64,000 bases of DNA from Nematopogon swammerdamellus (lineage: Eukaryota; Arthropoda; Insecta; Lepidoptera; Adelidae), in NCBI GenBank assembly GCA_946902875.1, contig OX336343.1, forward strand, positions 14,815,361 through 14,879,360. Direction: 5' to 3'. Position 1 is the stretch's first letter; each line of letters starts with the position of its first letter. Below the pieces are notes generated by a model, which worked only from the letters and a program-made list of their open reading frames with translations, was not told where the DNA came from and searched no databases. Positions 33,126 to 42,575 of the stretch are shown here, in pieces. Position numbers and translations under genes: made by a program.

Positions 33126-33349
33126 CAATAACATTTTATTGTACATAGGTAGGAGTTGTTTTTATATTAATTTCATGAAAATATGTCTTGTACATAAAAG
33201 TGATAATAAAGATAATCTAGAACCATACTGAATGTGCATATATCTCTAAATAAATAAATAAATATTATTAATGTTATATTGTTAATAAATATCTGAATAT
33301 GAATATGAATGTGATCTTACCTACCAGGAGATGAAACTTCAATCAATCT

Positions 33350-33505
33350 TCCCTTGCCCCCTGGGTTGGTACCCCGTAGTGGATGTAAGATGGCCGCATA
33401 GCAGTCTCGGCTGTATTGTCTGTGGTATTGTTCTCTAGTCCAGTAGGTATAGCCAGCAATTCAAAGAGAAGTCTCCGGTATGGTAGCTACTAGCTACCTT
33501 CTAGG
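33350..33505 (+). repeat. SINE-B fragment
   Basis: gatggccgcatagcagtctc, tatagccagcaattc, agtctccggtatgg. A 13-bp internal duplication (tattgtctgtgg type) has expanded it. Confidence 0.75.
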
Positions 33506-35615
33506 TCATTGGTGACCTAGAAAAATATTTAGCAACTGAATAATGGGTTAATAGTAAACTTTGTAAATTAACAAATGATTAATGTCACAAAATATTTGAG
33601 ACAAATACGCTCGGCTTCTCAAAGTAAAATGTGCATTAGAGTATGAAGAACTGTACAATAAAGCAATAATGCCGACAATTCACATTCAGGGCAGACCCGC
33701 TTGCTCCAGAGAAGCCATTACTTATAATTACGAGATCCCGGCGGTGTCGTGTCGGCTTCAAACTTAAGAGGCATCCGCTGATATTATTCAACTGTCTACA
33801 TGAGTCAGGTTTTAGTAGGAACACTGTGATGTTTCACTCGGTTTACTATGCTCGAATTTCTTTATGAAACCAGACACGGTCGGCCGATTTTACGTTGTTT
33901 CCCGTTGGTCGTGCCGGCTACAATAAATTGGACGAAAAACGCGAAAAATTTTACTAAATTGAAGCTCAACTCTAAACCTAAAGACTATATTGAAAGAGCA
34001 AACCACATTTCTCAGTGGAGTAGTCTTAATTTTAATGAGTGGTAGGTCATATTATACATATTATACACTCGGACATGACAAATATATTTTTTTATTCGCC
34101 AATTCTATAAACACGTTGAAAAAGAACGGGCAAGAAAACTCGCCTTTCTGGAGGCAAAATTTTAATGATGACTGATTGGATCCTACTTTTTATTAAACCA
34201 AATAATATTTAAATATCGATCAATTTAATACTGTCACTGGGTGGTGGTAGGATGTTTTAAATTTGGAACGAATTCATCCGTCTGCTGTCACGAGGATGGG
34301 TATGTTATATTATTAATTCATTTAATATTAAAATGAAGACTTGGAAGTTATTTAACATCATGATGATAAATTGTAACTCTCTGATTTCTTCAGTACATAT
34401 ATGAAAAGCCGAAAATGAAGAGAAAAAAAGACATAATTTTAATGAACATTTTTGTTCAAAGAAGCTTTTCAAGTGATAAATAAGACCTGTAATATAATCT
34501 CATTTATACCTGAACCCCCTGTGTGGGTCTCAGATCAAATAGCGTGTTACATTTTTTTCTTGATACTTACTAAACAATTTGTCTCATGTAAGAAAATAAA
34601 TTTCATTCGATTTTTATTTTTCGTTTATTTGGAAAATACTTACTTAGGTAAGTATTGTTTATTTTAAATACTCATTATTAAGTAAAATTGTATGCTTTAG
34701 TAAACGCAGTAGTACGTACTTATAAGTGGGAACGTAGGTACGTTGTTTATCATCGCACCATAATTATACGGGTTGAATAGTATTGCCGAAAGTAATAATT
34801 TGGGAAAGGGTTTTTTTTAATATGATTTATAAGAGTAAATCCAGGGAAATTTACCAGTTCTTATTCGTTGTAAGAATCAGTGAGTTGTATTCTAAGTGTA
34901 GTGTAAATTCTGTATTGCTACGATAATGCGCATGACTCTTAAGCCGTTAAGCGAGATCGCTCGAGAGGAAATACTAAAGAATGTAAAGCAATCTCCATAT
35001 GAAGTCTTAGATTTTTAAAGATATAGGATGTTCAAGTGTACAAACTACATTCCATACATAATATATGTATACCGTCAGATTGTATTACGCCAAATGGGTT
35101 ACGCAAGAGTTGCAAGAACTCTGGTATATGCTAGCACAACACCGAATTACACGTTCAGCAAAGTATTAGGGCAAGATGGGGCAGCATGTACTGCACGGAG
35201 ACACCTACCTATCGACATACCTGGCCAGAGATGCAGCTAATCTAGTCAAATACAAACCAGAATTAGACGGAGGACTTTGAAAGCTCGTCATATTTGACAT
35301 AAATTATAGCATACTTTAAGTAGTAGTTTTAAGCGTGGAGATATTATAAATTTTTTACTGCTTTCGCACATCATAATTTTAGTAAAACAGTTTGAGTTAC
35401 AAAAATAATTAAAACTGAACTCAAACATAAAATTTTAAAACACAAAAATTATTATATTTTCCCTTTATTTTTATTATATCTACGTAGGTAGTCAAAATAT
35501 CGAAAATGAAATATATGTTTCAATAGTCTACTGGCGTATTTTAAAATGTGGTTTAAAAAAAATGTGAACCCGAATTTTTATCAATGTGATTAATTTTTTT
35601 TTTGCACGGCATGGT
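33506..35615. other. no gene; SINE-A scrap near 33860-33945
   Basis: gaaaccagacacggtcggc and cggctacaataaattggacg at 33865-33932 are a deleted minus-strand SINE-A. The rest is AT-rich; frames at 33848-34175, 34452-34667 and 35028-35240 have no domains. Confidence 0.4.
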
Positions 35616-35889
35616 TATACACGGTGTTGCAATTGCCCCGGTAATATGTTTAACTGACATCAGGAGATGGTTCTATATGTGAAACTAAATAACGTATGCG
35701 GCGAAAAAAAATATTTAAACAAAAATAAAATTTATTTTTTCCATACAACATTTTAATACCTTTTCTCAAAATGTATGGGGGATTTTTTTTTTCTTCAAAT
35801 TAAAAAGTCGTAGAACAAAAGTTGTTCGGTTTCATGTACATAATAACCCCCTTTCGGGTTTAACGGTTGGGGTTGCAACACCGTGTATA
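35616..35889. mobile_element. MITE with perfect 17-bp TIR
   Basis: tatacacggtgttgcaa at 35616-35632 and ttgcaacaccgtgtata at 35873-35889 are exact complements. Length 274 bp. TA at the outer ends fits a TA target duplication (Tc1/mariner-like). A half copy is at 11634-11775. Confidence 0.9.
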
Positions 35890-36224
35890 ATTGTAATGAG
35901 CCAACATTGTTTGAAATTTGTATTCAATAAAGTTTATAAATAAGTTTGTGCATAGTTGATTATTAAGTTGTCGTTCAATATTCAGGTACCTACCTAACAT
36001 AATATAGCTGTTTCTAATATGTATTTCAAGAAGTGGCAGAATTGGTACGTTTTGACAATTTTGCAGTAGGATAAAGTTTTGAAACTATAATAGCAAATAA
36101 GTCTTACCGAGGAAATGCTTCGCATAAAACATATCTGTAGATATTATGTTTGGCGTTTGTAGCACGCGATGCTTTCATCACACCACGTCACGAACGTTGA
36201 ATGTGCGACTGAAATACTGGTTTC
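35890..36224. other. no gene recognised
   Basis: AT-rich, abruptly changing to CpG-rich at about 36225. Confidence 0.4.
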
Positions 36225-36450
36225 TAACGCCGCCGAGTTGCGCGGCGCGGCCGTGCGCGCCGCGCGCCCCGCAGGCGCGCGTTCGTGAGGAAACTCTTTT
36301 GTACAAAGTGCGCGTTTGTCTTGCGTCCCTTTGTTGGGCGCCTGCGGGCGGACGGGGGCTGCGGTGGCGGAGTGGCGGCGTCACACAGTCCTATTGACGC
36401 GACGGCGCCGAGCAGCGGCGGAGGCGGTGGTGCCGGTGGTTCACCCCAAA
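36225..36450. promoter_or_regulatory. CpG-rich patch, possible promoter or exon
   Basis: About 225 bp dominated by gcgc, cgcc and gcgg steps. Three frames remain open across it (36146-36397, 36285-36515, 36316-36609). One includes SPIDATAPSSGGGGGAGG then PQTPTPH, which is low-complexity but exon-like in style. No TATA, initiator or splice structure is convincing. It could equally be a GC-rich repeat. Confidence 0.3.
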
Positions 36451-36512
36451 CGCCAACCCCACATATTCACTCATTCGTCTCATTTTTGTGGGCAGGCAAC
36501 ACATGTACCTAC

Positions 36513-36590
36513 TGACGCAAACTCAGTACCAGTTACTACAGACGCATTACAGTACAGTACTCAGTACAGTACTGTACTGAGTTTGCGTCA
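36513..36590. repeat. inverted repeat, 17-bp arms, around gtac palindromes
   Basis: tgacgcaaactcagtac (36513-36529) is exactly complemented at 36574-36590. Between them lies a run of agtacagtact-type palindromic subrepeats. Confidence 0.9.
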
Positions 36591-37059
36591 TATACGTTCT
36601 TGGCCGTAATTCCGGATTATGGAAATATTTCTATGCGAGTTGTCAGTAATAGTTGTTTGGTGTTTTAATTTGGGGTCGTCGTCGTTTTCCGGGTACTTTG
36701 TAGTGAAGAAGACTAAGTGTGAATTCTAATCGGCTTTATAATAATTTTACTTTTATTAAAATATCTCTAAAATATATAAAGCTCATATACATAAGCTAAA
36801 ATTGGTGTTTAATTTTTTTTAAACGGTTTTATTTAGCTTGACTCCGTATATTTGTTTCTATCTTTGTTTCAAATCTTGCGACAACTTTTTCAACTACTTC
36901 TACTGAACCGATTTTTATTTTCTTATCCGTCGATTAGTTTTCACATTATGCGTTTTCATAAATTATTGTACAAAAGAGAGTTGTTCGCACCCCACAATGC
37001 TGCATAAAATTCCGAAAATTTAAACTACTACAAGCAAGATTAAAAAAATTATACGTACA
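36591..37059. other. no gene recognised
   Basis: AT-rich. Confidence 0.4.
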
Positions 37060-37165
37060 TAGCGTCACGCCTGTTTCCCAGTGCGGTAGGCAGAGACAAC
37101 GAATCTCCACGTGCCACGATCCTGACACCGCCTCTTTCACTTTCACTCTTCCGTGTTCTTCATTC
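37060..37165 (-). repeat. dispersed repeat, same family as 7607-7712
   Basis: gcgtcacgcctgtttcccag, gtaggcagagacaacg, cgatcctgacaccgcctctt. Related scraps at 388-425 and 22970-23055. Confidence 0.6.
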
Positions 37166-37704
37166 ATTCATATACAAAATTATAATAACCACTTTTGTAG
37201 CTTATGAGCTTAGGAATCTCGTGGTGGTAATATTATGCTGTCGAGCTGGACCACCTGTATATTTCTGATAGCGAGATCCACGCGCCATACATAGCGTGAT
37301 TTCGTTTGCACCGCCATCTAGTATTCTCTCACACTATGTCGTAGTAGATTATTGTGGAGTGATATTATAGAGGGCGCCACGCCTTTTCCTTACATCTACC
37401 TAAGAAAACATTGGAAAAAGCTTTTACAATTTCGCAGACATACTCACGACAGCGTTGGAAAAATCCACCTTCGCATTACGCCCCGAAGAAATATGAGAAA
37501 TGAAGCAAATCTGTCATCTTTCAATCTCGTGATCTATCTAGGGCACGTAAATAGAGTTCGGTAGGCGAAGTTCTAAACGAAATACAAGTAGTGCGGGGCT
37601 AGAGAGCTGTGCGTACTCGCATACGCCTTCACCCCCCAACACTGCTCGTCCCGGACGGAAACTGGTTTATCTTATGAACATGTAAAATGGGATGTAGAGA
37701 ACGG
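37166..37704. other. no gene recognised
   Basis: A 70-codon frame at 37352-37564 has no domain. Confidence 0.4.
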
Positions 37705-37800
37705 CGTTTTTTTTAACCGATCCACCCATAAGGTGTCTAACGACGCCCTTTGAACATTCGGTCGTATGCGGGGGTTACGAATGCCATGCCGACGTTCTTG
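37705..37800 (-). pseudogene. Jockey/CR1-like ORF2 extreme 3' end
   Basis: On the minus strand the sequence ggcatggcattcgtaacccc, then ggcgtcgttagacacctta and gggtggatcgg, ends in an A-run (T8 at about 37708 on plus). This is the same 3' terminus as 26230-26332. Stops replace several codons. Only about 30 codons survive. Confidence 0.65.
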
Positions 37801-37894
37801 GGAAACGCATACACATTAATCAAAAGCATTTAAACACTACTAAAATATTATAATTAAATGGCCTTCGTTTTTTAATTATTTACCCCTGTGAATT

Positions 37895-38125
37895 TTTAAA
37901 TGTAATCCGGTATGAGTGGCTGACTCAGAAGGGCCAGACCAGAACAGATGCTCCGACCAGCCAATATGAAGGTGCCATATCGATAACTTCCATTTGGATT
38001 GCTGGCTATACTGGACTAGAGGAGAACACAGCCGAGGCTGATCTGCGGCCATCTTATATCCAGTACGGTGGTAGCAACCCAGTCGGCTACAATTTGTGCT
38101 TACCACCTAGTAAGGACTAAGGAGT
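37895..38125 (-). repeat. SINE-B body
   Basis: The minus strand reads gcaccttc, gatattggctggtcggagca-like and tactggatataagatggccg-like blocks. The plus strand shows tggctatactggactagagg and gcggccatcttatatccagt. Confidence 0.75.
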
Positions 38126-38466
38126 AAGGTAATTTGGTTTTGATACGTATGGTCTTTGGTTTGATTTTGTTATGTACACATTTTTTAATATACACAGCTA
38201 CAGGACAGCTCTCCTCTCTGAGTAGGAATACCTGCCACGTGGTAAGTACGGATAATAAATAGTGAAGGATCTCTTGCTTAGTGTGAAGCTCGGGTATCGC
38301 GTGCGTGTCATATGGGCAGTGATCTCAAGCGGGAGGTACGCGCGTGAGGCAGACACGTGACCTCCACACGTGACCTCCACACTTAGACGGGCACAGCCAC
38401 GAGGCACATTCACTTGATGGAAAGTCGATAATCGATACAGTAAATTTAGTGTAAAATCAGCTTATA
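38126..38466. other. no gene recognised
   Basis: Contains a 14-bp tandem acgtgacctccac at about 38354-38380. Confidence 0.4.
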
Positions 38467-38952
38467 CTTCGATTGTATCTCGATTCAGCTTCGATTGTAT
38501 CTCGATCATGCCTCGATTGTGCCTCGATTGTATCTCGATTCTGCCTCGATTGTATATAGATTGTATCTCGACTCTGCCTCGATTGTATCTCGATTCTGCT
38601 TCGATTGTATCTCGATCATGCCTCGATTGTATATCGATTGTGCATCGATTGTATCTCGATCATGCCTCGATTGTATCTCGATTGTCTGCTTCGATTGTAT
38701 CTCGATTGTGCCTCGATTGTGCCTCGATTGTGCCTCGATTGTGTCTCGATTGTGCCTCGATTTTGTCTCGACTCTGCCTCGATTGTATATCGATTGTGCT
38801 TCGATTGTTAATCGATCATGCCTCGATTGTATCTCGATTGTGCATCGATTGTATCTCGATCATGCCTCGATTGTATCTCGATTGTCTGCTTCGATTGTAT
38901 CTCGATTCTGCTTCGATTGTGCCTCAATTGTATCTCGATCATTCCTCGATTA
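38467..38952. repeat. 12-bp minisatellite, about 40 units
   Basis: Variants of cctcgattgtat/ctcgattgtg repeat for about 485 bp. Because 12 is a multiple of three and the unit lacks forward stops in at least two frames, ORFs of 160 and 197 codons run through it, encoding repeated S-I-V-x-R-L-x-L-D type peptides. Higher-order blocks of about 230 bp recur (38590-38700 resembles 38810-38910). Confidence 0.95.
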
Positions 38953-39274
38953 CCATTCATATTCACATTGGCGTTGATAAAATATTTCACATTTTTGTAC
39001 ACACATATTCATCAGAGAGAAGTTTATTACTTAGCATATCTATTACCTATAGCATCCAGATAACCATTATTTTGATAACACGATGCATCGAAGTTATTTA
39101 GGTCAACGAAGGTACTTTGCTTGCAGTAGATACAACCATGATATATGCGATTATAAGATTGACAATAAATCCATCACTATCATCATTCGATCGCATCATT
39201 ATCCATTTTGAGTTCATGCTCATGATGTGTGTGCCAGAGTCATTGTCAGTCAGTCACTGTCAGCGAAGAGTCAT

Positions 39275-39470
39275 GTCAGTGCTTCTTTTCGGTTGTGCCG
39301 GCTAAATTGAACTGGAGGGAAAACACTAACTATTTTTAGTGCGGTTGTACCAATTCGGACGGGTTACATACTATTCTAAGTACATAAGGGGACAGTTTCG
39401 CGTGGAATCCGAACCACGGTCAACCTCAACTCAACGGTCAGACTGCCACCCATGCCTCCAAAGGTTTTTT
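39275..39470 (-). repeat. SINE-A with degraded 5S-like head
   Basis: Plus strand: gtcagtgcttcttttcggtt, gccggctaaattgaactgga, then ggaatccgaaccacggtcaa and ccacccatgcctcc (complement of the 5S-like ggatgggtg). Confidence 0.7.
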
Positions 39471-39806
39471 GACAGGTATAGCGGATCTACGGAACCCTCC
39501 GTGCGCAAGTAAAACTTGCGCTTGACCATTTTATGTATATGTACTTGATCGTGAATTGGCTCCCAGATCCGACCTCAAGCGTCGAGGGTGACGACCCCGC
39601 CTTGTCCTACATCCTGAAACGATTCAATCACGCTGGGTAAGTATGTGCCAACATGACAGGTATAGTGGACACATCCGTTACTACAAAGTAAACGGACGTG
39701 CGACGTTGCCTTAGTTTAGTATCACCGTATCACTGGTACGGAAGCATACTCGCTACACGTGCAACAAGAAAATACGTCTATGAACAAGAAGGAACATATG
39801 GCATAT

Positions 39807-40121
39807 GTACCGTGTGGGGCCGGTACTTTAAAAGAATAGCCTAACTGCATCTCTCCCCGTGTATGTCGTAAAAGGCGACTAAGGGATATGACTCCCTTCT
39901 TATATTACTAGGTGGTAGGGTTTAACCCGCCCGGGGTTGATACCACCGAACTGAATGAAAGGTCGGTCGAAACGGCTATGTAAATAGTTTGTGTTTTCCG
40001 TCCAGTTGAGTGTAACCGGCACGACCGAAGGGAAGCACTGACATGACACCTAGTTCACCATGCTGTTATGGGCTGACACGGATGTCGTAGGTGATGTAGC
40101 TAACCGTGTCAGTAAAAAAAA
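39807..40121 (+). repeat. SINE-A with ggggccggtac extension
   Basis: gtgtggggccggtactttaa, gtcgtaaaaggcgactaagg, ctaggtggtagggtttaacc, body and A8 tail. Longest intact body of the extended subfamily here. Confidence 0.85.
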
Positions 40122-41344
40122 TACTCCTCCAATGTTTAGCATTTTAGGTAGAACAACGTCCTTCATATTACTCTTACATGTACCCATCGACTCGGTCAGC
40201 TAATGTACCCATTAGGACCGCTACATTTCCTCCCGCTCTTCCCCGTAACGCCAAACGGAATATTTTACATTTTCAAATCATTGGAAATATTTATTAGTCT
40301 TTGTCCATGTTTTGTTGTGTAACACGACATGTATGAATTCATATAATATTATATGAACGACAATAATACGACGTACATATTTCGCCAACGCGACCCCATT
40401 TAGTTCCAACCGAGTCCTTTCTTCCCTCTTCCTGTGTACCCGACGAACGGAACGTATATATCATCACAACCCCATCAAGCTCAAAGCTAGTGCAAACAGC
40501 GCATGTTGGGGGGTTCGTGTGAACACAGCATTAGTATTCCGCGGACTATGCTGATAGACATTATGCTTAGCTCGGAGTACCGTCTCACTATGACATTGAG
40601 AAACACCTGTGAGACCTTTACATTCTCGCGCACACCACCTCACCACATACAGTTAAAACGCGTGAGCAACGAACAAGTGAGTGTGACAAAGTCCCACAAA
40701 TCTATCTCAAGTTGCAGATATGGTTGTAGGAACTGGATGAGTTGGTTGGGTCGGTGCAGGGATATCTCCTGTTCTCGCTGGTTCTCATTTCTCTAATGGG
40801 GGTGCAGATGAAAGTGGCGGCCAAAGTGTTGAGTGCGGCGAAGAATTTTAATGAACTTGCCTTGATTAGTATGAGCTACTTGATTGACTTGATTTTACTT
40901 GTTACTCGAAAATTTGAAACATGGCGTTTTACGTTAAACTCTGTTTTAGAGCATTTAACGTTCTGTTATAGTAAAAAAAGCTTCGTAATTCATAGAAGCA
41001 ATGATTTAATTCAATGAGTATTTAATTCCTACGATTTTGTGTGATTTTCCTGATCATTTATAAATATAGATTTATGAATATAGGTTGTGCATAAGTTTTT
41101 AATGACAAATAATATGTTGATTATAATCCCATTAAATTATTAGTTGAGTAGTTACTAAGAAGTCTGTAACCAAAGAGCACTGGAAATCAAGGTTGTAAGG
41201 AGCTTGAAGAAACGGCACCTAAACTAAAATTAAAATTGTTTGTTGCAGATTTGCAACATCTTCTTCTTTTTATCGGAGTGGGACACGATATCTCCATATT
41301 TGTACATAGTCCGCCAGCGTTGTTGTAGATCTGAGAGGTGTATT
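40122..41344. other. no gene recognised
   Basis: Frames at 40503-40796 and 40742-41017 have no recognisable domain. AT-rich towards the right. Confidence 0.4.
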
Positions 41345-41562
41345 TTAAACTAGTATGGGTTGATGTGCCGCGGGATCAATGTTGCAGTCGATAGAAACAA
41401 ATTCACATCTCGCGAAACCACGCTCAGCGAGATGCCATGCCAGCGGATTTGTGGACTTTTGCTGGGCTTTGACGACCCCCAGATTAAAGGATTCGGGAAA
41501 CACACTAGCTGGAGAACAGTGCCACACCCTAGCGGTGGGATAAAGGAGTGATTTTGAGAAAC
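41345..41562 (-). pseudogene. non-LTR RT C-terminal remnant, split by BEL insertion (part 1)
   Basis: On the minus strand, reading away from the BEL element, the frame gives RFSKSLLYPTARVW, then HCSPASVFPESFNLGVVKAQ, then unrelated residues to a stop near 41345. The R-F-S-K-S, A-R-V-W and P-A-S-V-F-P order is that of the C-terminal region of Jockey/CR1-like ORF2 proteins. The matching upstream half (FFDVGLLRT, minus strand) lies on the other side of the BEL element at about 47792-47840. With the 5-bp duplication counted once, the frame continues across the empty site. This is therefore an older relic into which BEL inserted. Confidence 0.55.
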
Positions 41563-41567
41563 GATGT
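41563..41567. other. target-site duplication (left copy)
   Basis: gatgt directly before the 5' LTR; the identical gatgt follows the 3' LTR at 47792-47796. Five bp fits BEL/Pao integrases. Confidence 0.9.
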
Positions 41568-41746
41568 TATAAAAGACGAAGTAATGTCAAAAGTATTTAT
41601 AAAAAGAACATGTACATAATGTCACTTGCTGACATATTTTAGTCGCGTCAAAATAACAAACCAAAAAGTACACCAGTAAATAATGATGAGAAATAATATG
41701 TGTTTAAATTATTGCGAAAGCCCCCTGCAGGCCACAGCCGCTTATA
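41568..41746 (+). repeat. BEL 5' LTR
   Basis: Starts tataaaagacgaag and ends cacagccgcttata. The first eight bases are themselves a TATA-box match, though a promoter at the very edge would lack element-encoded upstream sequence. Confidence 0.95.
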
Positions 41747-41747
41747 T

Positions 41748-41760
41748 TGGTCCTTCGAGC
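41748..41760 (+). other. primer-binding site
   Basis: tggtccttcgagc lies one base after the 5' LTR. TGG is the complement of the tRNA CCA end, and attggtccttcgagc is a common BEL/Pao PBS string as I recall. tRNA isoacceptor not assigned. Confidence 0.8.
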
Positions 41761-41795
41761 ACCTGCATCAGCAGAAAAGGGCTATAAAACACGTA

Positions 41796-42575
41796 ATGGT
41801 AAAAACTAGAAGTGGAAAGGAAACTGGCGCGACTCCCTCCATGATGATGGAAGAAACGGGTAAACGAGCTGAGCAAGGAAACCAAACAGATCTGGATGCG
41901 CACAGGACGGCGAAGGTCCCCACTGCTCTTCCTTCCGAGGGAAAGAAGAATAGTTTGAAGCGCACATCTGCTACAACATCACGCAGCATCGTTACGTCTA
42001 CCGTCAGGAGGATACAGGAATTGGAATTCGAAATAGCTTCTATGAGCAACTCTAAAACAACTGACTCTTTGGAAGCAGAAATGAAGAAGAAGTTTTTTGA
42101 AGCAGAGAAAGTAAGAATCGAAGCAGAGAAAGTAAGAATCGAAGCAGAGAAAGTAAAAATCGAATATGAAGCAATGAAGAAAAAAATGGAAACCGAACGT
42201 TTGCAAAATCAGCTTCAGAGCGAGCTCAACTCACTCAAAGGAGGAAGTATGAAATCAAAATCAGGTACCAAGTCAAATCATTCTTTGGTTAGTGAGTTCG
42301 AAGAGTTATCTACAGCACCAGACGTAGACGAGTGGTTAAATAAAAACCACGGCGCTCGGGTTTCTTCTCAACCATCGCCGTCGCCGCCGCCAGAACCAGT
42401 AACAAAAGATTTGGGTAATAAGAAGGAGACATGTTGTAATCAAGACGGAATGCAGATGTTGGCACAAGCTATAAAGGATTTAGCAACTAGTCCAACTCAA
42501 TTATGTACTAACGACCGATTGATTTCCAGATTCTGCATGCCAAAATCTCTCCCAAAATTTGTTGCATTTCCGTGA
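41796..42575 (+). CDS. gag: BEL Gag N-terminal segment
   Basis: This segment encodes the N-terminal part of Gag, the structural polyprotein that packages element RNA into cytoplasmic particles. I chose the ATG at 41796 (MVKTRSGKE) because the longer open frame begins inside the LTR and MVKTRS is a plausible BEL Gag start. The segment is 259 codons: a basic, Ser/Thr-rich head, then a strongly charged coiled-coil region (about residues 75-145) with three exact 7-residue repeats AEKVRIE. After a low-complexity SPSPPPEP linker it enters the start of the DUF1759-like Gag domain (LPKF at about 250). The frame ends at TGA 42573-42575, and the rest of the domain continues in the next frame from about 42565. 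A single-nucleotide lesion, possibly with a few codons lost, therefore separates it from its continuation. Confidence 0.85.
   Translation: MVKTRSGKETGATPSMMMEETGKRAEQGNQTDLDAHRTAKVPTALPSEGKKNSLKRTSATTSRSIVTSTVRRIQELEFEIASMSNSKTTDSLEAEMKKKFFEAEKVRIEAEKVRIEAEKVKIEYEAMKKKMETERLQNQLQSELNSLKGGSMKSKSGTKSNHSLVSEFEELSTAPDVDEWLNKNHGARVSSQPSPSPPPEPVTKDLGNKKETCCNQDGMQMLAQAIKDLATSPTQLCTNDRLISRFCMPKSLPKFVAFP
42099..42161 (+). repeat. 21-bp tandem triplication inside gag
   Basis: Units at 42099, 42120 and 42141 (gaagcagagaaagtaagaat plus c); the third has one change. Each encodes seven residues, one coiled-coil heptad. Confidence 0.95.

Noticed and set aside
38495..39101. Repetitive-protein gene (160-197 codons)
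   Set aside because: The frames are produced by a 12-bp minisatellite in several overlapping frames, with no start context, splice signals or non-repetitive domain.
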